A stretch of DNA of 64,000 bases from Arthrobacter sp. ok362 (GCF_900102785.1 NZ_FNGC01000012.1:104496-168495), one strand, 5' to 3'; counted from the stretch's first letter, positions 45,125 through 55,993 are shown. Numbers and translations are program-made. Notes: generated from the sequence alone by a model not told the origin.

Positions 45125-46253
45125 ACCGTCGATTGTCGCCGGGGGAGAGGAGCCGGAGGAGCGGGTCATCGAAGCCGCCCTGCGGCCCAAAAACCTGCAC
45201 GACTTCGTGGGCCAGCACCGGGTCCGCAAGCAGCTCTCCCTCGTCCTGGAGGCCTCGCGTATGCGCGGCCGCAGCGCGGACCACGTTTTGCTCTCGGGCC
45301 CTCCCGGCCTGGGCAAGACCACACTGTCGATGATCATCGCTGCCGAAATGAACGTTCCGCTGCGGATCAGCAGCGGCCCGGCCATCCAGCACGCTGGCGA
45401 CCTCGCGGCCATCCTGTCCTCGCTCTCTGAAGGCGAAGTCCTGTTCCTGGACGAAATCCACCGGATGTCCCGGCCGGCCGAGGAAATGCTGTACATGGCG
45501 ATGGAGGATTTCCGCGTCGATATCGTCGTCGGCAAGGGCGCGGGCGCCACGGCCATCCCGCTGGAACTGCCGCCCTTCACGCTGGTCGGCGCCACGACGC
45601 GGGCGGGCCTGCTTCCCGGGCCGCTGCGGGACCGCTTCGGTTTCACCGGCCACCTGGAGTTTTACTCCGTCGAAGAGTTGGAACTGGTCCTGCGCCGTTC
45701 CGCCGGCCTGCTGGACCTGAAGGTCAACTCGGCCGGATTCAGCGAGATCGCCGGCCGGTCAAGGGGCACGCCGCGCATCGCCAACCGGCTCCTGCGCCGG
45801 GTCCGGGACTGGGCACTCGTGCACGGCATCGAGCAAATTGATGCCCGGGCGGCGTCCGCGGCCCTAGACATGTACGAGGTAGACAAGCGTGGCCTGGACC
45901 GGCTGGACCGTGCCGTTCTTGAGGCCCTCATCACGAAGTTCGGCGGTGGGCCGGTGGGCCTGTCCACGCTCGCGATCGCCGTCGGCGAGGAAACGGAGAC
46001 CGTGGAAACGGTCGCCGAGCCCTATCTGGTGCGGGAGGGGCTGCTGGGCCGGACGCCGCGCGGCCGCATTGCCTTGGCGCCGGCGTGGACGCACCTGGGC
46101 TTCGCCGTTCCTGCCGGCATATTCGGTCAGGACCCGCTGGAGCTGTTCCAGGCCGAGGAGCTGGCCGATGAGCTGGGCGAGGGCCCGCAGAGCGGGTCCG
46201 GCGGTGATCTCGGTGAAGAAACCGGTCCCCAGCGGATCAGAAACAGGCGCTAG
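45117..46253 (+). CDS. ruvB: Holliday junction helicase ATPase RuvB
   Basis: 378 residues. Starts with the conserved [19 protein letters not shown], Walker [10 protein letters not shown], Walker B LFLDEIHR, sensor GATTRAGLL and arginine finger PLRDRFG; winged helix at the C-terminus ([17 protein letters not shown]). The last 30 residues are a variable tail. GTG start inside ruvA. Confidence 0.96.
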   Translation: MAEPSIVAGGEEPEERVIEAALRPKNLHDFVGQHRVRKQLSLVLEASRMRGRSADHVLLSGPPGLGKTTLSMIIAAEMNVPLRISSGPAIQHAGDLAAILSSLSEGEVLFLDEIHRMSRPAEEMLYMAMEDFRVDIVVGKGAGATAIPLELPPFTLVGATTRAGLLPGPLRDRFGFTGHLEFYSVEELELVLRRSAGLLDLKVNSAGFSEIAGRSRGTPRIANRLLRRVRDWALVHGIEQIDARAASAALDMYEVDKRGLDRLDRAVLEALITKFGGGPVGLSTLAIAVGEETETVETVAEPYLVREGLLGRTPRGRIALAPAWTHLGFAVPAGIFGQDPLELFQAEELADELGEGPQSGSGGDLGEETGPQRIRNRR

Positions 46254-46430
46254 CACCTTACTTTCAGCTTTTCCCTTTAGACTGGTATGACGCTCGGCAC
46301 GTTCGGGTTTTGTTTCCGTGGGCGGAGAGCAGGTGGCCGCCGGCGGTTTGGGGATGGTCTCTCTGCCAGCTTGCTGCGCAGACCCCCGCCCGCGCCGCCC
46401 GGAGCAAACGGACGTTGCTGAAAAACAGCT

Positions 46431-46889
46431 ATGCAAGTACAGAACGGAACAATCCCCTTGGATCCAATGACAATTCTCCTGTTCGTCATGCTCGGCGTGT
46501 TCGTCTTCATGATGTTCCGCCGCAACAAGAAGACACAGCAGCAGCAGGCGCAGCTCCAGTCGAAGTTCGGCCCCGGCGTCGAGGTCATGACGAGCTTTGG
46601 GCTGTTCGGCCGGATCGTCAACATCGACGAAGCGGAGAACAAGGTCACGCTGGAACTTTCCCCGGGCAACACGGCCACGGTGCACCGCCAGGCTGTCACC
46701 AAGATTGTGGAGCCTGTAATTGCGGCCGAAGAGCCGACCGTTGTTCCCGACGACGCGTCCTCGCTCACCACGGAGAAGGTGAACGCTGAGAACACGGACA
46801 GCCCCGCCGCGCTCAACGAAGTGCCCAGCGCTGAAACTCCCGAGGAAACCCTGCGCCGCCTCAACGACGAAGGCAAAAAAGACAGCTAG
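46431..46889 (+). CDS. yajC: Preprotein translocase accessory subunit YajC
   Basis: 152 residues. One N-terminal membrane helix (MTILLFVMLGVFVFMMF, about 13-29) followed by FRRNKKTQQQQAQLQ and the DUF219-type core PGVEVMTSFGLFGRIVNID. Member of the SecDF-YajC complex that assists protein export. The start is uncertain: ATG 46431, TTG 46458 or ATG 46467 all lack strong ribosome sites. Followed by secD. Confidence 0.92.
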   Translation: MQVQNGTIPLDPMTILLFVMLGVFVFMMFRRNKKTQQQQAQLQSKFGPGVEVMTSFGLFGRIVNIDEAENKVTLELSPGNTATVHRQAVTKIVEPVIAAEEPTVVPDDASSLTTEKVNAENTDSPAALNEVPSAETPEETLRRLNDEGKKDS

Positions 46890-46994
46890 TCTGCCTACCT
46901 GAGTCATCCCGCGAAGCAACGGTTGCGGGCATCCGTCGGCGGGGGCCAAGAGCCCGCGCCGACGGATCCGCCGTCAATAATAGAAAGATCGACA

Positions 46995-48770
46995 ATGGCA
47001 CGAACTGGCCCCAAAAACTCAGCCATCAGGATGCTGGTCTGGCTTGGCGTACTCATCGCCGCCATGACGGCTGTCCTGGCAGGCGGCACGATTGCCGGCC
47101 AGGCGGGCTGGGCTCCAAAGCTCGCACTGGACCTTGAAGGCGGCACCCAGATGATCCTGGCGCCCAAGGTTGAGGGCGGTTCGGGTATTACCGAAGACCA
47201 GCTCAACCAGGCCGTGGCGATCATTCGTCAGCGCGTGGACGGCTCGGGCGTCGCGGAAGCGGAAATCAGCACGCAGTCCGGCCGCAACGTCGTCGTCAGC
47301 CTCCCGGGAACACCTGCCAAGGAAACCCGTGCGCTGATCCAGGCCTCCGCCGACATGAACTTCCGCCCGGTCATCCAGACGGGCGCCGGCGCAGCCGTCC
47401 CCGCAGCGTCCCGGACCCCGGAGGCCCAGCTGCCCAAGCCGACGGCCAAACCCGCCAACAGCAGCGACGAGAACTGGATTACCCCCGAGGTCTACAAGCA
47501 GTTCGAGGCGCTCGACTGCGACCACCCCTCCCAGGACAAGCAGCAGCGCTCCGACCCGACCAAGCCGCTGGTGACCTGTGAGCCGGCGTCGGCTAAGTCG
47601 CCGGCCATCAAGTACATCCTCGGTCCGGTTGAGGTGAAGGGCTCGAACATCAAGTCCTCCTCGTTCCAGCTGCAGCGCGGCGCCCAGGGTGCCGTGACCA
47701 ACGAATGGGCCGTCAACATCCAGTTCGATGACCAGGGCACCACCAAGTTCAAGGAAGTCACCGAGCGCCTGTACCAGTTCTACGCCGCCGGCGGTGGCCA
47801 GACCGGCTCGGATCCGAAGTCCCAGTTCGCAATCGTCCTGGACGACCAGGTCATCTCCGCCCCGCGCTCCCTCGCCGTCATCACCGACGGCCGGCCGCAG
47901 ATCACCGGCGGGTTTACCGAGGAATCGGCCAAGGCGCTCTCCGACCAGCTTCGTTTCGGTGCCCTGCCGATCAGCTTCGAAATCCAGAGCGAACAGCAGA
48001 TCTCGGCAACCCTCGGCGGGGAGCAGCTCCGCATGGGTATGCTCGCCGGCCTGATCGGCCTGCTGCTGGTTGTGGTCTACTCGCTGTTCCAATACCGTGC
48101 CCTTGGCTTCGTGACCGTGGCATCCCTCGTGATCGCCGGGGTGCTGACGTTCCTGGCCATCGCCATCCTCGGCTGGACCGAAAACTACCGGCTTTCGCTC
48201 GCCGGTGTCGCAGGCCTGATCGTGGCCATCGGCCAGACGGCCGACTCGTTCATCGTCTACTTCGAACGCATCCGCGATGAGCTCCGTGAAGGCCGCGGCC
48301 TGGTCTCGGCCGTGGAAAACGGCTGGAAGCGGGCCAAGCGCACCATCCTCGCCTCCAAGGCCGTGAACCTCCTCGCCGCCGTGGTGCTGTTCTTCGTGGC
48401 AGTGGGCAACGTCCGCGGCTTCGCGTTCACCCTCGGCCTCACCGCGATCGCCGACCTCATCGTCGTCTTCATGTTCACCCATCCCACCCTGCAGTTGCTG
48501 GCACGGACCAAGTTCTTCGGCGAAGGCCACAGGTTCTCGGGTCTGGACCCGAAGCGCCTCGGCGCCGTCCCGCTGTACCGCGGTGCCGGCCGAGTCCGCA
48601 CCCCGGAGGACAAGCCCGTGGCAGTGGTGCGCGCGAAGAACACCGGCGCCGCCGCCGAGGCAGAACGCCGGATGACCATTGCAGAACGCCGTCTCGCCGA
48701 AAAGCAGGACCAGGCACAACAGGCACAGCTCGCCGGTACCTCCAAGAGCGCGTCCAAGGAGGGCAAGTAA
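46995..48770 (+). CDS. secD: Protein-export membrane protein SecD
   Basis: 591 residues. First membrane helix (MLVWLGVLIAAMTAVLAGG) then LDLEGGTQMIL, the large periplasmic P1 domain with a long low-complexity insertion (PAASRTPEAQLPKPTAKP), and five C-terminal helices including VAIGQTADSFIVYFERIRDE. The RND-type proton-driven motor works with SecF on late translocation. ATG 46995; stop directly abuts secF. Confidence 0.95.
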   Translation: MARTGPKNSAIRMLVWLGVLIAAMTAVLAGGTIAGQAGWAPKLALDLEGGTQMILAPKVEGGSGITEDQLNQAVAIIRQRVDGSGVAEAEISTQSGRNVVVSLPGTPAKETRALIQASADMNFRPVIQTGAGAAVPAASRTPEAQLPKPTAKPANSSDENWITPEVYKQFEALDCDHPSQDKQQRSDPTKPLVTCEPASAKSPAIKYILGPVEVKGSNIKSSSFQLQRGAQGAVTNEWAVNIQFDDQGTTKFKEVTERLYQFYAAGGGQTGSDPKSQFAIVLDDQVISAPRSLAVITDGRPQITGGFTEESAKALSDQLRFGALPISFEIQSEQQISATLGGEQLRMGMLAGLIGLLLVVVYSLFQYRALGFVTVASLVIAGVLTFLAIAILGWTENYRLSLAGVAGLIVAIGQTADSFIVYFERIRDELREGRGLVSAVENGWKRAKRTILASKAVNLLAAVVLFFVAVGNVRGFAFTLGLTAIADLIVVFMFTHPTLQLLARTKFFGEGHRFSGLDPKRLGAVPLYRGAGRVRTPEDKPVAVVRAKNTGAAAEAERRMTIAERRLAEKQDQAQQAQLAGTSKSASKEGK

Positions 48771-49790
48771 ATGGTTAACTTCTCAACATTCGGCAATGAG
48801 CTGTACACGGGCAAGCGCTCGTACAACTTCGTCGGTTACAGGAAGCTGTGGTTCCTGATTGCCGGGATCGCCGTCGCCCTCTCAATCCTGATCCCGGTCG
48901 CCAAGGGTGGTTTCAACCTCGGCATCGAGTTCCGCGGCGGCTCCGAGTTCACGGTCTCCAACGTCAAGACAACCGATGCCTCCCTCGGCGAGAAGGCCGT
49001 CAAGGACGTCGTGGCCGGATCCGTGCCGCGCGTGGCTAACGTGGCCGGCACCACCATGCGCATCCAGACGGACAAGCTCACCGACGACGAGACGCTGCAG
49101 ATCAAGGACGGCCTCACCAAGGCCTACGGCGTGACGGATAACGAGGTCACGTCAACCTTCGTCGGCCCCACCTGGGGTGCGGACGTCACGAAGCAGGCAC
49201 TGATGGGCCTGGCAATCTTTGTGGGTCTGGCCGCCGTCCTGATGGCGCTCTACTTCCGGACCTGGAAGATGTCGCTCTCGGCACTGGTCGGCATGGCCGT
49301 CACCCTGTTCATGACCGCCGGTATATACGGCCTCAGTGACTTCGAGGTGACGCCGTCGGCCATCATCGGCTTCCTCACGGTGCTCAGCTATTCGCTGTAC
49401 GACACCGTGGTGGTGTTCGACAAGATCCGGGAAAACACCTCGGACTTGCAGGCGTCCACCCGGCGGACCTTCGCCGAAGAGGTCAACCTCGCCATCAACC
49501 AGACCCTGGTCCGGTCCATCAACACGATGGTGGTGGCCATCCTGCCGGTCGGCGCGATCCTCTTCATCGGTGCCGGGCTGCTCGGTGCCGGAACCCTGCG
49601 GGATCTGTCCCTGGCGCTGTTCGTGGGCATCCTGGTGGGCACTGCCGCGACGATCTTTATCGCGGCTCCGCTGTACGCCGCGTTGCGGCAGGGCGAACCT
49701 GAGCTGGTCAAGCAGGCCAAGCGGGTGGAACAGAGGCGCGCCGACGCGGCAGCCAGGGCCACGTCGCCGGCGTCGCCTGCTACGGCCTGA
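48771..49790 (+). CDS. secF: Protein-export membrane protein SecF
   Basis: 339 residues. First helix then GIEFRGGSEF, five helices with the conserved SYSLYDTVVVFDKIREN segment (Asp needed for proton flow) and SINTMVVAILPVGAILF. Starts at the base following the secD stop. Followed by a strong terminator. Confidence 0.95.
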   Translation: MVNFSTFGNELYTGKRSYNFVGYRKLWFLIAGIAVALSILIPVAKGGFNLGIEFRGGSEFTVSNVKTTDASLGEKAVKDVVAGSVPRVANVAGTTMRIQTDKLTDDETLQIKDGLTKAYGVTDNEVTSTFVGPTWGADVTKQALMGLAIFVGLAAVLMALYFRTWKMSLSALVGMAVTLFMTAGIYGLSDFEVTPSAIIGFLTVLSYSLYDTVVVFDKIRENTSDLQASTRRTFAEEVNLAINQTLVRSINTMVVAILPVGAILFIGAGLLGAGTLRDLSLALFVGILVGTAATIFIAAPLYAALRQGEPELVKQAKRVEQRRADAAARATSPASPATA

Positions 49791-49877
49791 GCCACGCCCT
49801 AAACACAGGGCAACAGGCAGGTCCCGGTGCCTTGATGGCGCCGGGACCAAGGCCTGAACCGTCCTGAGCGGCCAGCA

Positions 49878-49919
49878 GACGGGCCGGAGACCGTCCATTT
49901 CGACGGCCTCCGGCCCGTC
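49878..49919 (+). terminator. Terminator after secF
   Basis: GACGGGCCGGAG pairs with CTCCGGCCCGTC (12 bp), then one A-C mismatch and CCGTC/GACGG (5 bp) around a 6-base loop. Very stable hairpin ending the secDF transcript before relA. Confidence 0.8.
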
Positions 49920-49998
49920 GCCGTACCCCGGCCGGTTATCGAAGTATCCTGCTGCGGGAATACACTTGAATAATTAACCGGTCGCGAGAGGTGCTCCA

Positions 49999-52392
49999 TT
50001 GGAAGAACGTTCGACGCCGGTGCCGGAGGCACCTGCGGACAAGGGCCAAGGTCAGGGTTCTCAGACTGACCTGGTGGTTCCCGGACGTCCCGATGTTCCC
50101 GTGCCGGTTGGCAATTCGGGCTCCCGGCCGACGTTTCCTGGCCGGCGCGAACGCACGAGGTCGCGCCTTGCCCGGCTGACTGGCCGTGGTGCCCCGGCGT
50201 ACTCCCCGATCCTGGAGCCGTTGCTGCGCACGGTCCGTGCCAACAACCCCAAAGAGGATTTCGACCTCATCCAGCGCGCTTTCGTGGTGGCCGAGCGCTG
50301 CCACCGGGGGCAAAAGCGCAAGAGCGGGGACCCGTACATTACGCACCCGGTCGCGGTGGCCACCATCCTGGCCGAACTCGGTCTCAGCGGCACCACGCTG
50401 GCCGCGGCCCTGCTGCACGACACCGTCGAAGACACCTCATACACGCTGGCCGACCTGAAGGCGGAGTTCGGCCCGGAAGTGGCCATGCTGGTGGACGGCG
50501 TCACCAAGCTGGACAAGGTCAGCTTCGGTGAGGCGGCCCAGTCCGAGACGGTGCGCAAGATGGTCGTCGCCATGGCCAAGGACATCCGCGTCCTGATGAT
50601 CAAACTCGCCGACCGGCTCCACAACGCCCGCACGTGGCGTTTCGTCTCGGCTGAGTCCTCGGCCCGCAAGGCGCGCGAAACCCTGGAAATCTTCGCACCC
50701 CTGGCCCACCGGCTCGGCATGAACACCATCAAGTGGGAACTGGAGGATCTGTCCTTCGCTGCGCTTTATCCCAAGGTGTACGAGGAAATCGTGCGCATGG
50801 TGGGGGACCGGACCCCGGAGCGCGAAAAGAACCTGGCGGTCATCCGCAACCAGATCACCGATGACCTCCGGGCGGCGAAGATCAAGGCCACGATCACCGG
50901 ACGGCCAAAGCACTATTACTCGATCTACCAGAAGATGATCGTCCGGGACAAAGACTTTGACGACATCAACGACCTCATGGGCGTCCGTGTCCTGGTCGAC
51001 TCAGTCCGGGACTGTTATGCCGCCCTGGGCGCGATGCACTCGCGCTGGAACCCCCTGCCCGGGCGGTTCAAGGACTACATCGCGATGCCCAAGTTCAACA
51101 TGTACCAGTCGCTGCACACCACGGTGATCGGGCCCGGCGGCAAGCCGGTGGAAATCCAGATCCGCACCCATGAAATGCACCGGAGGGCCGAGTACGGTGT
51201 CGCCGCGCACTGGAAGTACAAGGACCAGCCCAACCGGACGGCGGCCGGCCCCGGCAGCCCGCGCGACGGCGACATGGGCTGGCTGCGCTCACTCGTGGAC
51301 TGGCAGCAGGAAACTTCGGACCCCGGCGAGTTCCTCGACTCCCTGCGCTTTGAAATCAACGCCCGCGAAGTGTTCGTCTTCACCCCCAAGGGCGAGGTCA
51401 TGGCCCTGCCTGCCGGGTCGACGCCCGTGGACTTCGCCTATGCCGTGCACACCGAGGTGGGCCACCGGACCATCGGCGCGCGCGTCAACGGCAAGCTCGT
51501 TCCGCTCAACAGCGAACTGAACCACGGCGACTGGGTGGAGATCTTCACCTCCAAGGCCGAAGGCGCTGGCCCCAGCCAGGACTGGCAACACTTCGTCAAG
51601 AGCGCGCGGGCCCGGAACAAAATCAGGCAATGGTTCAGCAAGGAACGCCGCGAGGAAGCGATTGACCGCGGCAAGGAGCTGCTGACCAAGGCGATGCGGA
51701 AGCAAAACCTCCCGCTGCAGCGGCTGATGACCCACGACGCCCTCGCCGCGATCGCGGAGGACTTCAAGTACGCCGACATCTCGGGGCTCTACGCCGGCGT
51801 GGGCGACGGCCACACCTCCGCGCAGTCCGTCATGGAACGCCTGGTGGAAAGCCTCGGCGGAAACGAGCACCCGGACGACGCCCTCACCGAGGTTTCCATC
51901 CCCACCCAGGTCAGCAAGGCCCGCTTCTCCGATTCCGGTGTAGTTGTCCGCGGCGTGGACGACGTCTGGGTGAAGCTGGCCCGGTGCTGCACGCCGGTCC
52001 CGCCGGACCCGATCCTTGGCTTCGTCACGCGCGGCTCCGGTGTCTCCGTGCACCGGACCGACTGCACGAACGTGAGCGGCCTGATGGATCAGCCGGACAG
52101 GATCGTGGAAGTGGACTGGGCGCCCACACAGTCCAGCGTGTTCCTCGTGGAGATCCAGGTCGAAGCGCTGGACCGCAAATCGCTGCTCTCCGACGTCACC
52201 CGCGTGCTCTCGGAAAATCACGTTAACATCCTCGCGGCGAGCGTCCACACGTCCACGGACCGGGTGGCAATCTCCAAGTTTGCGTTCGAGATGGGCGACC
52301 CCAAGTACCTCAGCCACGTGCTCAGCGCAGTCCGCAGGATCGACGGCGTCTTCGACGTGTACCGCACCACCGGGAACCGTCGCCGCAGCTAG
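49999..52392 (+). CDS. relA: Bifunctional (p)ppGpp synthetase/hydrolase Rel
   Basis: 797 residues. HD hydrolase domain with HDTVED (about residues 140-145), synthetase domain ([19 protein letters not shown] and EIQIRT), TGS ([20 protein letters not shown]), conserved Cys region (RCCTPVPPD) and C-terminal ACT. Makes and degrades (p)ppGpp in response to uncharged tRNA on ribosomes. TTG start with AGAGG. Stop overlaps the convergent AbiEi-like gene by 4 bp. Confidence 0.95.
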   Translation: MEERSTPVPEAPADKGQGQGSQTDLVVPGRPDVPVPVGNSGSRPTFPGRRERTRSRLARLTGRGAPAYSPILEPLLRTVRANNPKEDFDLIQRAFVVAERCHRGQKRKSGDPYITHPVAVATILAELGLSGTTLAAALLHDTVEDTSYTLADLKAEFGPEVAMLVDGVTKLDKVSFGEAAQSETVRKMVVAMAKDIRVLMIKLADRLHNARTWRFVSAESSARKARETLEIFAPLAHRLGMNTIKWELEDLSFAALYPKVYEEIVRMVGDRTPEREKNLAVIRNQITDDLRAAKIKATITGRPKHYYSIYQKMIVRDKDFDDINDLMGVRVLVDSVRDCYAALGAMHSRWNPLPGRFKDYIAMPKFNMYQSLHTTVIGPGGKPVEIQIRTHEMHRRAEYGVAAHWKYKDQPNRTAAGPGSPRDGDMGWLRSLVDWQQETSDPGEFLDSLRFEINAREVFVFTPKGEVMALPAGSTPVDFAYAVHTEVGHRTIGARVNGKLVPLNSELNHGDWVEIFTSKAEGAGPSQDWQHFVKSARARNKIRQWFSKERREEAIDRGKELLTKAMRKQNLPLQRLMTHDALAAIAEDFKYADISGLYAGVGDGHTSAQSVMERLVESLGGNEHPDDALTEVSIPTQVSKARFSDSGVVVRGVDDVWVKLARCCTPVPPDPILGFVTRGSGVSVHRTDCTNVSGLMDQPDRIVEVDWAPTQSSVFLVEIQVEALDRKSLLSDVTRVLSENHVNILAASVHTSTDRVAISKFAFEMGDPKYLSHVLSAVRRIDGVFDVYRTTGNRRRS

Positions 52393-53093
52393 CCCGGCCG
52401 CAGCTTGCCGGCTGCATCGGGCGCCGCCGGCTGTGCCAGGGCGGCGAGCTTCGCCAGCGCCGCCCGTTTGTGCGGGACGCGCGGGCTGGCGTCAACGGCA
52501 AGCCTGAGCAGCCGGAGACGCACGCCCAGCTCGGGGCGGGCCAACAGCGCCCTCAGGGCCGGCACGGCCCGTTCCGCATCCACGTGCAACGCCACGTCCA
52601 CGGCCGTCCGCAACGGGCTGGACACCATCAGACCTCCCATGCTGACGACGTCGAACGGCCCGAGCCGAACTTCGTGGAACGTACAGCCGCGCACAGACCT
52701 CAGGCTGGAAATCCGCCGGTTGGCGTCAACCAGCAGCGCCAGACGGTCCGGCTCGGCGGCGCAACCGTAGATCCATGCCGCGGTCATCCGCCCCGCCACG
52801 ACCCGCTGCCGGATTGCCGGCGCCATGGCCAGAGACGCGGCACGGGCGCGCAGCTGCGGACTTGCATGGGCGCCCGGTGGCAGGTAACCGCGCTGGTACA
52901 GCTGCGTCAGCACGCCGTCGGCGGCCATGGCCTGCAGCTCCGGCCAGGAGAACAGTGCGCCGGGGGAGTAGAGCTCGCAGTGATCCGGCCCCGGACCCGG
53001 AGCGCGCTGGCTTGTACCGGGCGCCCCGGGAGCGCGCTGGCCCGAACCGGGCGGCCCGGAAAGTCCAGCGGGAGCGCGCGGCATGAGTACCAT
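52389..53093 (-). CDS. AbiEi/antitoxin-like protein (type IV TA or solitary homologue)
   Basis: 234 residues. After a repetitive N-terminus (two copies of a 10-residue unit, QRAPG...), there is a winged-helix-like part ([25 protein letters not shown]) and a domain reminiscent of AbiEi-type antitoxins common in actinobacteria ([39 protein letters not shown]). No nucleotidyltransferase toxin partner lies next to it. Start ATG 53093, or 53084. Assignment is from pattern memory and moderately uncertain. Confidence 0.55.
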   Translation of the reverse strand: MVLMPRAPAGLSGPPGSGQRAPGAPGTSQRAPGPGPDHCELYSPGALFSWPELQAMAADGVLTQLYQRGYLPPGAHASPQLRARAASLAMAPAIRQRVVAGRMTAAWIYGCAAEPDRLALLVDANRRISSLRSVRGCTFHEVRLGPFDVVSMGGLMVSSPLRTAVDVALHVDAERAVPALRALLARPELGVRLRLLRLAVDASPRVPHKRAALAKLAALAQPAAPDAAGKLRPG

Positions 53094-53126
53094 TCCGCCA
53101 TCGTTCCCGGTTCCCCGGACATGGAA

Positions 53127-53168
53127 CAGGCCCCGTTCCGGTCATGTGGATAACCGAAACGGGGCCTG
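53127..53168 (-). terminator. Terminator after the DUF349 gene
   Basis: CAGGCCCCGTT and AACGGGGCCTG (11 bp) plus CGGT/ACCG (4 bp) with one mismatch form a hairpin with a 10-base loop, 25 bp downstream of the DUF349 stop and 34 bp before the next minus-strand gene. Confidence 0.75.
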
Positions 53169-53192
53169 GACCGGCTTCCTGGTGGCGCGTGC

Positions 53193-54848
53193 CTAGGAGA
53201 GCTCGCTCGCCGAGCGCTCAAGTTGCTCCAGCCAAGCCTGGCGCGCCTCGAGGGCTTCACGGGCTGCCTTGATCTTGCGCTCGTCGCCGGCCTTTTCCGC
53301 CTTGGCCAGATCTTCCTTGAGACCGGCAATGGCGGCTTCGAGCTGGGTCAGGGCGCTGTTGGTGCGCGCCTTCGTCTCCGGGTTGGAGCGCTTCCAGTTC
53401 TCGTCCTCGGCGAGGCGGACCGCGTCCTCGACCTTCCGCAGGCCAGCTTCGATGCGGCCCATGTCGGCGCGCGGAACCTTGCCGGCTTCTTCCCAGCGGT
53501 CCCGGATGGACTGCAGCGCCTTCTTGGCCGCCGGCAGGTCCTTGATCGGGAGGAGCTCGTTGGCCTCGACCAGGAGCGCTTCCTTCACCACCAGGTTCGC
53601 ACCGTACTCCTGGTCGATCTCGTCGTTGGCTGCCTGCCGGTTGGTGAAGAAGACGTCCTGGGCGGCGCGGAAGCGGGCCCACAGAGCGTCGTCGTCCTTG
53701 CGGCTGGCGCGGGGGGAAGCTTTCCACTCATCCATCAGGCGGCGGTACTCGCCGGCGGCAAAACCCCAGTCGGTCGAGGAGGAAAGGGCCTCGGCTTCGG
53801 TGATGAGCTTCTCTTTTGCTGCCTTGGCTGCCGAATTGGTGCTGTCGAGCTGGGAGAAGTAGGCGCGGCGGTGCCGGTCAAATACCGTGCGGGCGGCACG
53901 GAACCGCTTCCACAGCGCGTCCTCGTTGCTGCGGCCGAGCCGGACGCCGCTCTTCTGTGCAGTCTTCCAGCTCTCGAACAGTTCGTTCATCCGCGCGCTG
54001 GAGGTCTTCCACTGGATCTGCGCGGGATCGTGGCCGGCGATTTCCTCGGCCTCGGCCACTATGGCCTCGCGGGCGGCCAGCTCAGCGGCGCGAACGGCGT
54101 CGTGCTCGGCTTTCTCGGCCTTTTCGAGGTCGCCGATCTGCGTCACCAGCGCGTCCAGCCGGGCCTCGGCGGAGCGGAAGTCGCCCACCATGTTCCGCTC
54201 GGCGAGCTGCTCGCGCAGGTGCGTGACGGTCTTCTGCATGTCCGCGGTGGGCGCTTTGGAACTCACACGCTGTTCCAGCAGGACGATCTGGGCCACGACG
54301 TCCTCGAACTTCCGGGCAAAGTAGCCCAGGGCCTCGTCGGCGCTGACTCCCGGGTACTGACCGACGGGATATTCCGTGCCGTCAACGGTCAGGAACACAT
54401 GGCCGTCGCCTTCAACACGGCCCCAGCGGGCTGCTTCCGCCAGTGAGGCTGCGGAGGACACGGCCACCGGCGCGGGGGCCGGGGCGGCCGGAGACGGCTT
54501 GGCTTTCGGCCGGGCAGCAAACGCTGCCGGGCTCGGCGCGGGACGTCCGGCCGGTGAGGGGGTCGGGGCCGGAACCGCAGCGGCCCCGGCTTCAGCGACA
54601 GGCTCGGCTGCCGGCTCAGTTGCCGTCTCCACCGACGGCGCCACGGTGGGCTCTGCGGGTTCCGCTGCCTCCGCGGACTCTCCGGCCTCGGCGCCGTCCT
54701 CGTCTGCCACGGCTGGGGCTGCGCTTGCCGCCGTCTCGCCGGCCGCAGCTACGGCAGCGCCCGCACTCTCGGCTGGGGTCGCCTCGGCTTCGGTTTCGTT
54801 GGCAGCTGCTGTTGCCAATGTTTCGTCGGATTTCTGACTGTCTGTCAC
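53193..54848 (-). CDS. DUF349 coiled-coil protein
   Basis: 551 residues. An Ala/Pro/Glu-rich disordered N-terminus (about 1-130), a short folded segment (GDGHVFLTVDGTEYPVGQYPG), then repeated DUF349 helical units (LWKRFRAARTVFDRHRRAYF, LWARFRAAQDVFFTNRQAAN). DUF349 proteins are conserved near relA and the cyclophilin in actinobacteria and contact RNA or ribosomes in some species; function here unproven. Follows the cyclophilin gene by 61 bp. Confidence 0.88.
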   Translation of the reverse strand: MTDSQKSDETLATAAANETEAEATPAESAGAAVAAAGETAASAAPAVADEDGAEAGESAEAAEPAEPTVAPSVETATEPAAEPVAEAGAAAVPAPTPSPAGRPAPSPAAFAARPKAKPSPAAPAPAPVAVSSAASLAEAARWGRVEGDGHVFLTVDGTEYPVGQYPGVSADEALGYFARKFEDVVAQIVLLEQRVSSKAPTADMQKTVTHLREQLAERNMVGDFRSAEARLDALVTQIGDLEKAEKAEHDAVRAAELAAREAIVAEAEEIAGHDPAQIQWKTSSARMNELFESWKTAQKSGVRLGRSNEDALWKRFRAARTVFDRHRRAYFSQLDSTNSAAKAAKEKLITEAEALSSSTDWGFAAGEYRRLMDEWKASPRASRKDDDALWARFRAAQDVFFTNRQAANDEIDQEYGANLVVKEALLVEANELLPIKDLPAAKKALQSIRDRWEEAGKVPRADMGRIEAGLRKVEDAVRLAEDENWKRSNPETKARTNSALTQLEAAIAGLKEDLAKAEKAGDERKIKAAREALEARQAWLEQLERSASELS

Positions 54849-54909
54849 CGCTAGAAGTCTTTCGCTTGGAGGGAAATACCGGGACCATGGCCTTCAGGGC
54901 CGCGGCTGG

Positions 54910-55716
54910 TTACTTCAGTGAGAACGAGTCTATCGTGACTGGTTCCACAGGTGCGCCGTCGGTGGCGCTGGCGCCGGGCTTCACTCCGGCAGCGGCAATC
55001 CCGCTCACCACGTCGAGCCCCGAGGTCACCTTGCCCACCACCGTGTAGCCGCCGGCGGCATCCGCCGGAATGACGGTGTCCTTGTACACAATGAAGAACT
55101 GGGTGCCGTTGCTGTTGGCGTTCCCGCTGGTCCGGGCCACGGCGATCGTACCGGCAGGGTATTTGTTGTCCGGCGGGGTGTTTTCCAGCGGTCCCCAGGT
55201 GTAGCTCGGGTCGCTGCTGCCGTCTCCGGCCTTGGAACCGCACTGCAGTACGCCGAAGGTTTCGGCCGTGGTCAGCCGGTGGCAGCTGAGGCCCTTGTAG
55301 AAGTTTTGGTCGGCGAGGGATTTGAAGACCGCCGCCGCCTGCGGTGCCTTCGTGCCGTCGAGCTCGACGCCGAGCGCGCCGCGGTTCAGCTTGAGCTCGC
55401 CCGTGAAGGTCTTGCCTGCGGCGGTTTCCGGCTTGGGGATGTTCCCGGCATTCGTGGGGGCAGCTGTCGGTGTGGCGGTCGCTGACGGGCTCTGGAGCCC
55501 CTCCTGCACGGCCGCGTACTCCTCTTCGGTCGGGTTTGACGCGAAGACGGTGAGCTGCAGGACCAGGGCCAGGCCGATCGCCGCTGTGCCGGCGCTGATG
55601 GCCAGGACGTTATCGCGCCTGCGGCGCTTGTCCTGGTCCCGGCGCAGGCCGCGCCTGGCCTCCATTTGCTGGACGCGCCGCTTCGCCTCACGTGCGCTGC
55701 GTGAACTGGCCGCCAA
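54910..55716 (-). CDS. Membrane-anchored cyclophilin-type peptidyl-prolyl isomerase
   Basis: 268 residues from TTG 55716, chosen because AGGAGG is eight bases upstream. A basic helical N-terminus (SAREAKRRVQQMEARRGLRR) precedes one membrane helix (about 37-56), a Thr/Pro linker and a cyclophilin domain (about 105-268) with FKSLADQNFYKGLSCHRL and NSNGTQFFIVYKD. It folds exported proteins by Xaa-Pro isomerisation; the active-site Arg is replaced by a His-Arg context (CHRL). Confidence 0.88.
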   Translation of the reverse strand: MAASSRSAREAKRRVQQMEARRGLRRDQDKRRRRDNVLAISAGTAAIGLALVLQLTVFASNPTEEEYAAVQEGLQSPSATATPTAAPTNAGNIPKPETAAGKTFTGELKLNRGALGVELDGTKAPQAAAVFKSLADQNFYKGLSCHRLTTAETFGVLQCGSKAGDGSSDPSYTWGPLENTPPDNKYPAGTIAVARTSGNANSNGTQFFIVYKDTVIPADAAGGYTVVGKVTSGLDVVSGIAAAGVKPGASATDGAPVEPVTIDSFSLK

Positions 55717-55836
55717 AAGGTCCTCCTGGTTGTATGGCCGCCACCCTAACGGGCTGTAGGCGCCGTCGTGGTAGCAGCAGCAAGCTGCCGGCAGTTCCGT
55801 CGGGGCCGGCTCCGTTGGAAGAAGCGGGCGCCGAAC

Positions 55837-55867
55837 GCATAAACTGACTGCCGCACACAGTTTATGC
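55837..55867. promoter_or_regulatory. Perfect inverted repeat in the ppi-hisS intergenic region
   Basis: GCATAAACTG and CAGTTTATGC (10 bp each) around an 11-base centre, AT-richer than its surroundings and between two divergent genes. Centre-to-centre distance of about two helical turns suits a dimeric regulator; a hairpin is also possible. Confidence 0.5.
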
Positions 55868-55993
55868 ACGACTGGCCGGTCTGCCGCTTATCTTCGTTAC
55901 GTTTCGACAGATGAATGCCGCGTTTCGCCCGCGCCCGAAGATACTGCAGTAGCAACGAGATACCGCAGTGGTAACCAGAGGAGAAAATTCACC

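Noticed and set aside
47019..48719. 566-codon minus-strand ORF inside secD
   Set aside because: Antisense shadow of secD.
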